Notes: generated by a model from the letters alone, not told the origin. A DNA stretch of 64,000 bases from JBIOHP01 sp044449065 (GCA_044449065.1 JBIOHP010000016.1:14467-78466); one strand, 5' to 3'. Positions 35,918 through 46,133 are shown, counted from the first letter of the stretch. Made by a program: numbers and translations.

Positions 35918-38900
35918 ATGATTACGCGCAATAAAAAACGACGAACGAAAGTTCCCGGTAAATGGAAGCGGCGCATTCGCTGGAGTGTGCTTTTTTATAC
36001 CTGGATGGTTTTAATTTTGACCGGGATAGGATTTGGTCAAGATATCGAAAACCATGGTTCTCTTACAAACAGGGGATTGTTTCGATTAAAAGGGACGGCG
36101 GTCAATCTTCCGGATACTATCGGTGGATCGTTTGATTATAAAGGTTCGGACCAGATCGTGCCCGCAAGGACGTACCGTAATTTATTGCTCACGGGGAGCG
36201 GTTTTAAGAATTCAACTCCCGGGAACCTTATCGTCAAAACGTTAGTCTCCATTGATAGCAGTGTAATCTTATCTATCGATTCAACTTCAGTGCTGAAATT
36301 ACAGGGCAAACTTAATGAGAATGGTTATTTATCAGGAAAAATTGAAAATACAACAGTATTGGGCGGTTCAAGTGCTAATTCTGATTTCGGAGGAATCGGC
36401 GCCTCGATTTCCTGGACAGGGGTGGGTCCGGATACAACCACTGTGACAAGAACCTCCGGGCATTCTTTGACCGGTAATAATAATCAATCAATACAACGTT
36501 ATTATAATATTATTCCAAGGATAAATTCAGGATTAGACGCAACATTAGTGTTCCATTACAGTAAGAATGAACTCAATGGAAGGGATCCATCCAAATTAGT
36601 GCTATGGAGCTCAACGGATTATGGCGCCCAATGGAAAGCCCAGGGCGGTTTGATTGATACGGCTCATCAATCAATCACAAAAACTGGAATCACCAATTTT
36701 GGATTGTGGACTGCGTCGGATTCCATCCACCCGCTTGGCGCATATCGCAATGCGACGTTCCTCGCTTTATCTTCAGGAAATAAGCAAGTCGGCGCAATTA
36801 AATCAACGTTATCGCCATTTATTGTAACCGTTACATCTCAGGATAGTGTTCCCATGGCGGGAGTCCATGTTTCCTTTGCCATCACGGCGATGCCTGCCTT
36901 AGCAGTTGGAGCTTCTCTCAATATTGCAGATGCTATTACAGATAATAATGGTCAAGTCAAATGTGTACTTACACTTGGAGACAAAATTGGAAATTATTCA
37001 GTAACCGCTGCCGCGGCGGGTTTGCTGGGTAGTCCGCAGGTCTTCAATGCTACGGCAACATCGGGACCGCCTGCTATCTTTGCAATGCAGAGTGGAAATA
37101 ATCAAAGCCAGCGTGTTCTGTCAACATTACAGACACCGTTTATTATCAGTGTTCGTGATACAGGAAATAACCCGGTCCCGAATGCACCCGTGACCTTTAA
37201 AATTGAACAAATGCCGAATAGTTCTTCAGGAGCTTACTTAAGCGGTTCAATTATTTCAACCGATTCGAATGGCATGGCTTCGGTCAACATGACCTTGGGA
37301 AATAAAAAGGGAATCTATATAGTATCGGCATCCACGGGGAATCTCACTTCACTGAAATTCTCGGCGAATGCGGTCCCGGCAAGCCCTGCGGTATTCGCTC
37401 TCAATGCCGGCGATAATCAGCATGCGAAAATCAATACATCCTTGCCTGTTCCGTTCGTTGCAGTCATTAATGATTCCTTCGGTAATGGAATTGAAAATCT
37501 TGCAGTTCAATTCTCGATTTCCGGAACACCCTCACAAGCTGCCGGTCAAATGCTCAGCGTATCATCGGCTCATACGGATAGCAATGGTCTGGTGTCTACA
37601 GATTTAAAATTAGGCGACAAGATCGGTCTGTATACGGTAACGGCGACATCAGCTCAATTCGGGGGTAAAATAATAGTGTTTACCGCTCATGCATCTGTCG
37701 GAGCAGCAGCCGTCATGGCATTGTCATCGGGCAGTTCGCAATCGGGTGAAATATTAACGGCATTACCCGTTCCATTTAGTGTGACCTTAACTGATTCGGG
37801 CGGCAATCTTATTCCGGGTGACACGGTTCAATTTAAAGTTTTGAGCGCCCCTACCGGAGCCAATGAACAATGGTTATCGGTGAGTTCCGGGATTACGGAT
37901 TCAATCGGTACGGCAACCTCACAATTAACTCTGGGCGATAGGGAAGGTTCGTATACCGTCGCGATCTCAACCCCGTCGTTGCCGGGGCATCAGGTGTTGG
38001 TTGACGCCTATGCAACTGTCCTGATGGCGGATGCTAATAATGACCATTCCGTCAACATCGGTGATTTAACGACGATGATAGACGCCATTAACAAAAAGAC
38101 AGTGCTCTCACAGGCGAATTTTATCCGCGCTGATTTGAATGCAGACGCTGTTGTAGATTGGAAGGATGCAGATTCGCTTCTTACGCGTTTGCTCAAAGGA
38201 ACGTATGACAAAGCGGGTTCATTGATGGGATCTGTAGCTCAAAATGTCGCGGTCGGCAATATTTCAAATGGAAAATCATCGACTTATGGGACGGCGGATT
38301 CGCTCACGACCAGCGGTGAATTCGAGGTAACCCCGCACGGATTGCGGTTCAACTTGAATAACGTAATCCCTGTTCGTGGTATTCAGATAATACTCAAAGC
38401 CCACATCGGAGTTAATCTCAATGGTCTGGAAATATTTAATCGTGGCAAGATCATGCTTATGCCGGTCAATGTGACGGGTAATGTTATCCGTATTGTTGCT
38501 TACAACGCCAATAATACGGAGATCACTCCGGGAGCCGGCTCATTGTTCCGGTTACCATTATCCATTACGGATCTCAGTCAATTCGATGTCGTGAGTGTGG
38601 TGATCAGCGATCAGAATAATCATGGGATAGTTATTCCTGCTTCGAAGATAACCGGCATCCCGGGCGAATATCCGGAATCGTTCGTTCTTGAACAGAACTA
38701 TCCTAATCCATTCAATCCGGAAACGAAGATCGACTATACCGTTCCGGATAAGACCGGAAAATTTGTGAGCATCCTGCTTCAGGTATTCGATCTCTCCGGA
38801 CGCAAGGTTAAAACATTGGAGAAGGGCGATCATGAGGCGGGGCATTATTCCGCAATCTGGAATGGAACTAACGATCAGGGCAACGTTGTGGCGTCCGGAG

Positions 38901-38965
38901 TATATCTGGTGCGTTTGTGGTGGCCCAATAATATGATAGTGAAGAAGATGCTTCTCACGAAATAA
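35918..38965 (+). CDS. Secreted protein with Ig-like repeats, dockerin pair and T9SS sorting domain
   Basis: 1015 residues; signal peptide about 1-40 with a long basic N-region, behind AGGTGG. Residues 41-290 resemble the array paralogs (a YRNLLLTGSG repeat and a block ending FGLWTASD). Residues about 285-700 are four Ig-like repeats of invasin type, each beginning like A.FALNAGDNQ.A and ending like LGDKIG.YTVTA. Residues 703-770 hold two dockerin-type calcium-loop/helix units (ADANNDHSVNIGDLTTMI and ADLNADAVVDWKDADSLL). Residues 785-915 look like a cohesin-type beta domain (inference). Residues about 922-1015 are a classical T9SS type A sorting domain (QNYPNPFNPETKI ... GVYLVRLW). It is the only member of the array with that domain and the likely cell-surface anchor. 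Confidence 0.87.
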   Translation: MITRNKKRRTKVPGKWKRRIRWSVLFYTWMVLILTGIGFGQDIENHGSLTNRGLFRLKGTAVNLPDTIGGSFDYKGSDQIVPARTYRNLLLTGSGFKNSTPGNLIVKTLVSIDSSVILSIDSTSVLKLQGKLNENGYLSGKIENTTVLGGSSANSDFGGIGASISWTGVGPDTTTVTRTSGHSLTGNNNQSIQRYYNIIPRINSGLDATLVFHYSKNELNGRDPSKLVLWSSTDYGAQWKAQGGLIDTAHQSITKTGITNFGLWTASDSIHPLGAYRNATFLALSSGNKQVGAIKSTLSPFIVTVTSQDSVPMAGVHVSFAITAMPALAVGASLNIADAITDNNGQVKCVLTLGDKIGNYSVTAAAAGLLGSPQVFNATATSGPPAIFAMQSGNNQSQRVLSTLQTPFIISVRDTGNNPVPNAPVTFKIEQMPNSSSGAYLSGSIISTDSNGMASVNMTLGNKKGIYIVSASTGNLTSLKFSANAVPASPAVFALNAGDNQHAKINTSLPVPFVAVINDSFGNGIENLAVQFSISGTPSQAAGQMLSVSSAHTDSNGLVSTDLKLGDKIGLYTVTATSAQFGGKIIVFTAHASVGAAAVMALSSGSSQSGEILTALPVPFSVTLTDSGGNLIPGDTVQFKVLSAPTGANEQWLSVSSGITDSIGTATSQLTLGDREGSYTVAISTPSLPGHQVLVDAYATVLMADANNDHSVNIGDLTTMIDAINKKTVLSQANFIRADLNADAVVDWKDADSLLTRLLKGTYDKAGSLMGSVAQNVAVGNISNGKSSTYGTADSLTTSGEFEVTPHGLRFNLNNVIPVRGIQIILKAHIGVNLNGLEIFNRGKIMLMPVNVTGNVIRIVAYNANNTEITPGAGSLFRLPLSITDLSQFDVVSVVISDQNNHGIVIPASKITGIPGEYPESFVLEQNYPNPFNPETKIDYTVPDKTGKFVSILLQVFDLSGRKVKTLEKGDHEAGHYSAIWNGTNDQGNVVASGVYLVRLWWPNNMIVKKMLLTK

Positions 38966-39008
38966 GGGAAGCATACACAATAAGAGAATTTTATTTAAAG
39001 GTGAAAAT

Positions 39009-39758
39009 ATGATTCAAAGACACAGAAAATTATTTTTGATAATAACTGAAATAGTAGCGTTCTCGTTAATATTCGAGTCTTGCAGCAGCATACCGTTGTT
39101 AACGCAGGAGGGTAATAAATATAAATACGAATATCTGATGACTTCGCCTATTACCGATCCGAATCTCGTCTACCGGGATAGCACGATCTATGTCCAGTTC
39201 AGATTCGACGACTCCGCATTACGGTTCCAATTCCAAAACCTGTCGTCAAATCGACTGGAATTGGATTGGTCAAAAATTTCCCTCGGAGTGAAAGGGAAAT
39301 TCTACAGTATCCGGAATTCAAAAACGTTGTATTCTGCTTCGGCGTCTACTCAGGTCTCTACGGTATTGCCCCCGCTGGGATATTTTACAGATTTTGTCAT
39401 TCCTGAAAAAAATATTTCCACAGATGGATCATATAAAGAAATTGATCTACTACCGACGAGTGACAAAAATTCTTCTGAAGTCCGTCAAAAAATAATGGAT
39501 AATGTGGGAACTGAAATATCATTAATGTTTCCCCTCCGGGTAGGCGCGGCTTCGAAGGAATATACATTCCGGTTCAATGTCGCAGCAATAAATCAAGTTT
39601 CATGGGATAAACTAAAAACACCCATACGGCCGCCCAAACCTATCAAGACGCAGGAAATCTATAATACCGATCAATATATCGCCGCGGGAATAATCATCGC
39701 CGTGGTGGGAGTTGCTTCGATAATGTTAACACAGAAGAAAACTCCGCCAAGTGAATGA
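39009..39758 (+). CDS. Putative lipoprotein with C-terminal membrane helix
   Basis: 249 residues, not recognised as a known family. The N-terminus is basic then hydrophobic, ending FSLIFESC, which is lipobox-like at Cys25 although Glu at -2 is unusual. The middle is beta-rich, and residues about 224-242 (AAGIIIAVVGVASIML) form a second hydrophobic segment near the end. AGGTG precedes the ATG. Only 43 bp separate it from the T9SS-domain protein upstream, so cotranscription is likely. Role unknown. Confidence 0.6.
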   Translation: MIQRHRKLFLIITEIVAFSLIFESCSSIPLLTQEGNKYKYEYLMTSPITDPNLVYRDSTIYVQFRFDDSALRFQFQNLSSNRLELDWSKISLGVKGKFYSIRNSKTLYSASASTQVSTVLPPLGYFTDFVIPEKNISTDGSYKEIDLLPTSDKNSSEVRQKIMDNVGTEISLMFPLRVGAASKEYTFRFNVAAINQVSWDKLKTPIRPPKPIKTQEIYNTDQYIAAGIIIAVVGVASIMLTQKKTPPSE

Positions 39759-40135
39759 GGAATTGATTTAACGTTTATTTGCAAGAGGAGGCTGCAACCG
39801 ATAAGTTTACCCTCCCCCATGTTTGGGAATTCGGTCTCATCGATTGAGCCCAAGTCCTCGAATCATAATTGTTGGCATATAAAATACGTAGATTGAAAAC
39901 AGGCGGATCAATAAACATCTAATCAATTTTCATTTCATTAAAACCTTGAAAATTATTGAGAATCGCTTTCGGTGGGGAATTGATTTTGACGTTGATTTTT
40001 CACACCTTTAACCTCATTGAAACTATATTTATTATGCCTTTACCTTCATTCAAACAATTTATACGATCTACGGTAAATATTAAGCATAGCTAAAACCGCC
40101 AATTTATTAACAAAAATAATTAAGAAGGAGATATC
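39759..40135. other. Intergenic region
   Basis: 377 bp of AT-rich DNA with no gene, strong hairpin or convincing promoter that I can see. It ends in a clear AAGGAG for the next gene. Confidence 0.6.
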
Positions 40136-40915
40136 ATGAAGAGCGTTATACTGTACGGAATTTTGACCATCGCTTTTACTTTGAGCATGTTTTGCCAGGG
40201 GCTATACTGGGAAAGTAATGGGCATGTGACCATGATGGGTAATGAAAAGACCATAAATACCAAATTTTATGCCATGCCCAAAATGTTTAAATCTGTCGAG
40301 GGAGATGACCATGAATCGATCATCCGGCTTGATAAAAACCTTCTCTACGACATTAACCACAAAGATTCGACCTATAAAGAGATGACGTTCGAAGAGATGG
40401 ATACTCTTATGAAAAAAGGAAACGCCAGGATGGAGAAGAGTATGTCGGAGTTGCAGGATAAACTGAAAGATATGCCCGAAGAACAGCGTAAAATGGTCGA
40501 ACAAATGATGAGCAAGCGTGCCGCCATGGGTGATTCCAAAGAAAAATATGATGTTAAAAACACGGGAGAGACAGAAACGATAAGTGGATTCTCTTGCTCA
40601 AAATATATTATCTCTCAGGGTGATAAAGAAGTATTGACGCTGTGGGCTACGAAGGACGTTAAAGGAGTCGACAGCTTGAAGGCAGATTTAGGTGAATTTC
40701 GCGATCGCATGGCACGGATGATGCCGCGCATTGGCAGTGCAATGGCTGAAGGTATGAAAGGCGTAGATGGTTTTCCCATACAGGTTGAATCTTCAAACTA
40801 TAAATCAACCGTCACAAAAGTCGAGCAACGTTCTACTCCCGAAAGTTCATTCCTTCCTCCAAAAGATTACAAAAAGTTAAAAAATGAATCGATGGATGAA
40901 AAAGACAAAAAATGA
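40136..40915 (+). CDS. Exported DUF4412-like protein
   Basis: 259 residues; signal peptide about 1-20 (MFCQG) behind a textbook AAGGAG six bases before the ATG. After a beta-rich start (GLYWESNGHVTMMG) comes a charged helical segment (about 80-135) and then a beta-rich end with SGFSCSKYIIS and TLWATKDVKG. This layout matches DUF4412-type exported proteins as I remember them; their function is not known. The last 20 residues are Lys/Asp/Glu-rich. Isolated by more than 250 bp on both sides, so probably its own transcript. Confidence 0.65.
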   Translation: MKSVILYGILTIAFTLSMFCQGLYWESNGHVTMMGNEKTINTKFYAMPKMFKSVEGDDHESIIRLDKNLLYDINHKDSTYKEMTFEEMDTLMKKGNARMEKSMSELQDKLKDMPEEQRKMVEQMMSKRAAMGDSKEKYDVKNTGETETISGFSCSKYIISQGDKEVLTLWATKDVKGVDSLKADLGEFRDRMARMMPRIGSAMAEGMKGVDGFPIQVESSNYKSTVTKVEQRSTPESSFLPPKDYKKLKNESMDEKDKK

Positions 40916-41176
40916 GATACATGGTCCATCGTTAATAGAGAGATAGGAAAAATAATGGGACTGTGGATAATCGGGTAGTAAGGGTTTCCCCCATTCTTCC
41001 CAACCGTCAGAGAATCACGCAGCCCCATGTATTGTATTTGGGATGAACGCCTTGAGGGACTTGCTCTTCATTTCGGGATTCGATAGTAAGAAATTGGTGT
41101 AACGATAATTCGGGTAAAATTAATACCCATTCATTCTTCATAATCATGCAGTCAGGAAAAGGAAAGCGAGGATTCT

Positions 41177-42067
41177 ATGTTATTTATTATCAGTATCATC
41201 ATTGCCGTTATCGCATTTATTATCTGGGTCAATATACGACGGGAATCGACCGAATCAAGAAGCATTGGATTAAGAATGTCGATGAACCTTTCGGTTTTTA
41301 TCGGAGTTCTATTTACTTTAATCGCCCTGTCCCAATCAGTAACTACAATCCCGCCGGGTCACGTCGGTGTAGTTAATTTTTTTGGCACTGTTTCAGATTA
41401 CACCTTGAAAGCCGGGATTAACATGGTGAATCCTCTGGCGGAAGTGATTAAGATGTCCATCCAAACTCAGGAAATAAAAGAAGTTATGGATGTGCCATCC
41501 AAGGAAGGTCTATCCGTCCAACTTGAAGTGAGCATCCTCTATCACCTGAATCCCGAAAAAGCGGGCGAGGTGTTTAAAACGGTGGGTGAGACCTATGAGA
41601 GTGTTATCATCGAGCCCCAATTCCGTTCCGTAACCCGAGGGGTCACAGCGGGTTTTGAGGCGAAGGCATTATATACGTCCGAACGAGAACATCTATCTCT
41701 CTTAATATTGAAAGAGATCGAGCTGGTCACAGAACCAAGAGGAGTAATAGTTGAATCAGCCCCGCTGCGGAGGGTTGGATTGCCGCCGGGTTTATCACAG
41801 TCAATTGAATCGAAATTGCAGGCAGAACAGGAAAGCCAAAGGATGGAATTTGTGCTCACCAAGGAACGTCAGGAAGCAGATCGGAAGCGAATTGAAGCGC
41901 AGGGAATTTCTGATTTCCAAAAAATAGTTGTTCAGGGCATCAGCGACCAGCTTCTGCGATGGAAGGGTATAGAAGCTACGGAGAAATTGGCTATGTCAGC
42001 AAACGCTAAAATCGTTGTCATCGGCGCGGGGAAAGACGGTTTACCTCTAATAATGGATACCAAGTAA
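41177..42067 (+). CDS. Prohibitin/SPFH-domain membrane protein
   Basis: 296 residues. Two hydrophobic segments (1-18 and about 37-54) precede an SPFH/Band 7 domain (about 58-220: IPPGHVGVVNFFGTVSDYTL, VPSKEGLSVQLEVSILYHL, VIIEPQFRSVTRGVTAGFEA), followed by a charged coiled-coil region (about 215-260: ESQRMEFVLTKERQEADRKR) and a short beta end. This is typical of prohibitin-like scaffolds that form ring assemblies in the membrane and organise proteases or lipid domains. No partner protease gene is adjacent. AGGAAAAGGAAAGCGAGG precedes the start. Confidence 0.85.
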   Translation: MLFIISIIIAVIAFIIWVNIRRESTESRSIGLRMSMNLSVFIGVLFTLIALSQSVTTIPPGHVGVVNFFGTVSDYTLKAGINMVNPLAEVIKMSIQTQEIKEVMDVPSKEGLSVQLEVSILYHLNPEKAGEVFKTVGETYESVIIEPQFRSVTRGVTAGFEAKALYTSEREHLSLLILKEIELVTEPRGVIVESAPLRRVGLPPGLSQSIESKLQAEQESQRMEFVLTKERQEADRKRIEAQGISDFQKIVVQGISDQLLRWKGIEATEKLAMSANAKIVVIGAGKDGLPLIMDTK

Positions 42068-42268
42068 TCCAGATGACCAGTTTGCCAATTCGACGATAAT
42101 TTCAAAATATTTCACATATTTTATTAATATTTTGTTATGGATATACATCTATTTCTTAAAGCGCAGTTTGAGCATTTTGCGGAACCGGAGTATAAATTTT
42201 AATCTTAATGCGAAATGTTCAGTGTTATGCCAGCGTTAACTCAATAATAGTAGTTTCGGGATAAAAAT

Positions 42269-44560
42269 ATGAAAACCTTCTTAACAATTATAATAGTCAC
42301 AGCGCTTGCTTCATCCTTTCTTCATGCACAGGTAGCGCGGCGGGATACACTTTCACCCATGGAGCAGTTAATCAACAACGAAATGGAGAATTATAAATCA
42401 CGTTTTTTACACTCCCGGACCGGTGTTGCTTCAGATATCCGATATGATGTGAAGTATTATAAATTGGAGCTAAAAATAACAACCACTCCCTCGAACTATC
42501 TTTATGGTAAAATCACGATGAGGGCGACGAGTCTCATTGACGGGCTCGATTCCATTTCACTCGATCTGAGGAACAATATGATTATTGATTCGATCAAGGT
42601 GAATGGCATTCCGTCCTCTTATACACAGCAGTCGCTTTCATTCGGTTTTCGGCTTGATCGGACATATAACATGAATGAAACATTTACCACTGAAACGTAT
42701 TATGAAGGCATGCCTCAAAGCTCGGGTTTCGGAAGTTTTGTATTTTCATCCCATAATGGTGTGCCCTGGATTTGGTCGCTGAGTGAACCGTACGGGGCGA
42801 AAGATTGGTGGCCCTGTAAAGATCACCCTAGTGATAAGGCAGATTCTGCGGATATCATCGTGACAGTCGATTCCATGTTCAAGGTTGGATCGAACGGTAG
42901 ATTGATTTCGGTCGTTAATAATGGAGATCACACCGTAACTTACTCTTGGCACGAAAGCTATCCAATCGCCTCGTACCTTATCTCTGTAACAATCTCAAAC
43001 TTCCAGTCATTTACCGATTGGTTCCATTATGGGCAAACCGATTCGATGCAGGTGCTGAATTATGTCCTTCCCGAAAATTATGCTGCTGCGACTGCCCCCA
43101 ATGGATTGCCGCTGATCGTGAATGCCATTGGTATTTTTTCAGAGCTGTACGGTCTCTATCCATTCATCAAAGAAAAATACGGTCATTGTGATTTTGGCTG
43201 GGGAGGGGCGATGGAACACCAAACGATGACATCAACCACTTCGTACAGCGAATATATTATCGTTCATGAACTTGCCCATCAATGGTTTGGCGATAAAATT
43301 ACCTGCCGGACATGGCCTGATATCTGGTTAAATGAAGGATTTGCCACATACAATGAAGCGGTTTATGGCGAAAAAAAATATGGTTGGAGCACATATGTTA
43401 GTATGATGAATGGAAAAATGCTTAGCGCGTTGAATGCGATCGGTCCCGTGCACGTCAACGATACTTCTAATGTGGGTTATCTCTTCAGCGGTGCGCTGGT
43501 CTATAATAAAGGCGCGTCGTTTCTGCATATGCTGCGGCATATCCTTGGCGACAGCGTGTTTTTTAAGGGAATGTATGCTTACGCGCATGATTCAACCTTA
43601 ATATATAATACCGCTTCAACACCCGACTTCGAGAGAAATATGGAATCGGTATCGGGAAAAGACCTCAGTTATCTATTCCAGGAATGGATCTACGGCGAAA
43701 ATTATCCTATCTATGCGTATACATGGTCATCACAACCGGGTATTGTCGGGTATATCGTTAATCTTAAAATCGTGCTGAAAACTCTCACCACGAATCCTGT
43801 GGTGTTTAAAATGCCCATCGATTTGTTACTTGGAGCGCCGGGTTATGACACCCTCATTACTGTTTGGAACGATTCAACAATCAAGAATTATTCATTTAAT
43901 CTGCCATTTAGTCCGGCTACCGTCAAATTCGATTCAGCAAATTGGGTTCTGAAGCAATTCTTCAAACCATTCATGACGGACAGCTCGAGGATCAGATTTG
44001 TGGGAGTGTCCATTGGCAAATCGAGAACGGATAGCATCATCGTGACTAATACTGCAGCAGTGGATATGCATATTACATCTGTGCAATCATCGGATAGCGC
44101 CTTTACCGTTACTCCGACAAACGCCACCATTCCTTCCAATGGTCAATTAAAATTTTATGTCACGTTCAAACCATTAGATGTGATTGATCACAGTACAATC
44201 CTCGCGTTTAAGCACGATTTGTCTGTCAATGATGAGCAGATACCTCTATCCGCATCCGGAACGGTGACATCGGTAATTGCGGGTAGGAATACACCGAAAG
44301 ATTTCCGGCTGGATCAAAATTATCCCGATCCGTTCAATCCCAGCACCACCATCGGATTTGAAGTTCCCATTACGACTCATGTTCAGCTTAAGATATTCAA
44401 TCTGCTCGGCACGGAAGTTGCGACCCTGGTTGATGGTATTAAACCACCGGGTCAATATCACGCTGTGTGGGATGCCGGCAATTTTGCCAGCGGTATCTAT
44501 CTCTATCGGCTTACAGCGGGAAGTTTTCTGCAAACAAAAAAATTAGTATTGATTAAATGA
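42269..44560 (+). CDS. M1-family zinc aminopeptidase with T9SS sorting domain
   Basis: 763 residues; signal peptide 1-20. An N-terminal beta domain (about 45-235) is followed by the M1 catalytic domain with the substrate motif GGAMEHQTM (the usual GAMEN has His in place of Asn) and zinc site HELAHQW (His333, Glu334, His337) plus NEGFA with Glu356, exactly at the expected spacing. Residues about 480-665 include Ig-like segments. Residues 671-763 form a T9SS type A sorting domain (DQNYPDPFNPSTTIGFEV ... GIYLYRL). The expected role is surface or secreted peptide trimming. The stop overlaps the ATG of the Sel1 protein (ATGA). Confidence 0.93.
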   Translation: MKTFLTIIIVTALASSFLHAQVARRDTLSPMEQLINNEMENYKSRFLHSRTGVASDIRYDVKYYKLELKITTTPSNYLYGKITMRATSLIDGLDSISLDLRNNMIIDSIKVNGIPSSYTQQSLSFGFRLDRTYNMNETFTTETYYEGMPQSSGFGSFVFSSHNGVPWIWSLSEPYGAKDWWPCKDHPSDKADSADIIVTVDSMFKVGSNGRLISVVNNGDHTVTYSWHESYPIASYLISVTISNFQSFTDWFHYGQTDSMQVLNYVLPENYAAATAPNGLPLIVNAIGIFSELYGLYPFIKEKYGHCDFGWGGAMEHQTMTSTTSYSEYIIVHELAHQWFGDKITCRTWPDIWLNEGFATYNEAVYGEKKYGWSTYVSMMNGKMLSALNAIGPVHVNDTSNVGYLFSGALVYNKGASFLHMLRHILGDSVFFKGMYAYAHDSTLIYNTASTPDFERNMESVSGKDLSYLFQEWIYGENYPIYAYTWSSQPGIVGYIVNLKIVLKTLTTNPVVFKMPIDLLLGAPGYDTLITVWNDSTIKNYSFNLPFSPATVKFDSANWVLKQFFKPFMTDSSRIRFVGVSIGKSRTDSIIVTNTAAVDMHITSVQSSDSAFTVTPTNATIPSNGQLKFYVTFKPLDVIDHSTILAFKHDLSVNDEQIPLSASGTVTSVIAGRNTPKDFRLDQNYPDPFNPSTTIGFEVPITTHVQLKIFNLLGTEVATLVDGIKPPGQYHAVWDAGNFASGIYLYRLTAGSFLQTKKLVLIK

Positions 44561-46128
44561 GATCTAAATTCATTACAATCGGTACAGTCTTGTCTCCGAG
44601 ATATCTGATTGTTATTTTGCTTACTGCATCGCAATATTCATCGGGAGGAGAAAAATCTCAAAATCCCATCCCGCGCGATTATCATTATCCCTATCCGCTC
44701 TTTATCACCCGTGGTGGGAATGAAGATACGCAGCTACAGGAAATATTTTCCCTCACGCAGAAGGCGAACAGTGGTGATCCGATCTCTCAATATAATCTGG
44801 GTTTATATTATCTTCTCGGGATCGGAACGGTACCGGATACGGTGAAGGCAGCTTATTGGACACAGAAAGCTGCCCAACTACATCACGCAGTTGCCTCGTA
44901 TAATATGGCTGTGTTTTATTCCAATGGTTGGGGTGTTCCCTGGAATCCATTTGAAGCGTATAGAAGCATTGAATTTGCAGCCAAAGCGGGATTACCTGAA
45001 GCGGAATATTTCATGTGCAGATTTTATATCGAAAATCTCGTTATTCCGCGCGATCTTCATACTGCTTACCGTTGGGTTAAACTCGCCGCAGATTCCGGTT
45101 ACGCCCCTGCCAAGGATGTCGTGGCGGAATTTTTGAGACGGGGATGGATAAAGAAGGATGATTTGGATGACAAAACCCCCGTGGATAACCCGAACGATAC
45201 TACCGCTGACTCTCAACAAAAAAAGAAAAGTTTTCAACCGGTTTTCCTTGATTTTTCGCACGATACCACCGTTCATGTCGATAATAACACGCTCATCAAG
45301 GAAGCATTACGGGAAACGGAATCAAGTACCCGCTTAAAGAGTGATTCGATAGATGATTCAAGCGATTCCATTGTGGTCGATTCAGCTATGAGGCGAGAGA
45401 TCTATTTTAACGCGAGCATGGGTAGTCCAGAGGCGCTTGTGGTGATCGCACGATGGTTGGAGAATGGTATTGGAGTTAAAAAGGATATTGTGATGGCTGC
45501 AGCAAATTATATCAGGGCGATACGGCTTGATTCCCCGCGCGCTCCTCGCCTTTTGTGGGATATGATTCAGGATGGAAAATTTTATTCCCGGTTAAAATCG
45601 AGGGTCGATTCTGGCGATCCGGTTGCCAGATACGTATGGGCTGAATTGATCGCGCTTGGTTTTGATCATCAGTTAACAGAGGAACAGGCATGGGAGCTTC
45701 TCATTGCCTCCGCAAAGGATAATTATGAACCCGCGTTAATTGAATGCGGCATGAACTATTTCAAAGGGTTTTGGGTGAAACAGAGTAAGGAGAAAGCTCT
45801 GCAATTATGGCAATCGGCAGCTGAAATGGGTTGTTGTGAAGCTCGGATCAGAATTATTACCGTACAAACCGTCGGCAATCAGAAGGCAACGTTACCTCCT
45901 GACACGCTTGCATTTCTTTCCCAATCGGCTAAAAACGGTTCAGTCCTTGCCCAGGCATTGCTCGGATATTGTTTTGAAGCGGGTATTGGTGTAGTTCAAA
46001 ATAATCGATTTGCAGTTGAATATTACCGCGATGCTGCTCAACGAGGCAGCGCAATCGCATATAAAGGATTGCTTAGGATGTACGACGGAATCAGGCCGAA
46101 GGATAGAAAATTTCAAGTTGGGGAGTGA
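44557..46128 (+). CDS. Exported Sel1-repeat (TPR-like) protein
   Basis: 523 residues; hydrophobic N-terminus (about 14-28) likely a signal peptide. Sel1-like repeats occur at about 70-195 (SQYNLGLYYLLGIGTV, AYWTQKAAQLHHAVASYNMA, YRWVKLAADSGYAPA) and again at about 285-515 (ALVVIARWLENGIGVKKD, AQALLGYCFEAGIGVVQN). A low-complexity Asp/Ser/Thr-rich linker lies between them (about 200-280). Such solenoids bind partner proteins. The ATGA overlap with the M1 peptidase shows translational coupling, so it may assist that protein's export or assembly; this is inference. Confidence 0.85.
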   Translation: MRSKFITIGTVLSPRYLIVILLTASQYSSGGEKSQNPIPRDYHYPYPLFITRGGNEDTQLQEIFSLTQKANSGDPISQYNLGLYYLLGIGTVPDTVKAAYWTQKAAQLHHAVASYNMAVFYSNGWGVPWNPFEAYRSIEFAAKAGLPEAEYFMCRFYIENLVIPRDLHTAYRWVKLAADSGYAPAKDVVAEFLRRGWIKKDDLDDKTPVDNPNDTTADSQQKKKSFQPVFLDFSHDTTVHVDNNTLIKEALRETESSTRLKSDSIDDSSDSIVVDSAMRREIYFNASMGSPEALVVIARWLENGIGVKKDIVMAAANYIRAIRLDSPRAPRLLWDMIQDGKFYSRLKSRVDSGDPVARYVWAELIALGFDHQLTEEQAWELLIASAKDNYEPALIECGMNYFKGFWVKQSKEKALQLWQSAAEMGCCEARIRIITVQTVGNQKATLPPDTLAFLSQSAKNGSVLAQALLGYCFEAGIGVVQNNRFAVEYYRDAAQRGSAIAYKGLLRMYDGIRPKDRKFQVGE

Positions 46129-46133
46129 AAAAG

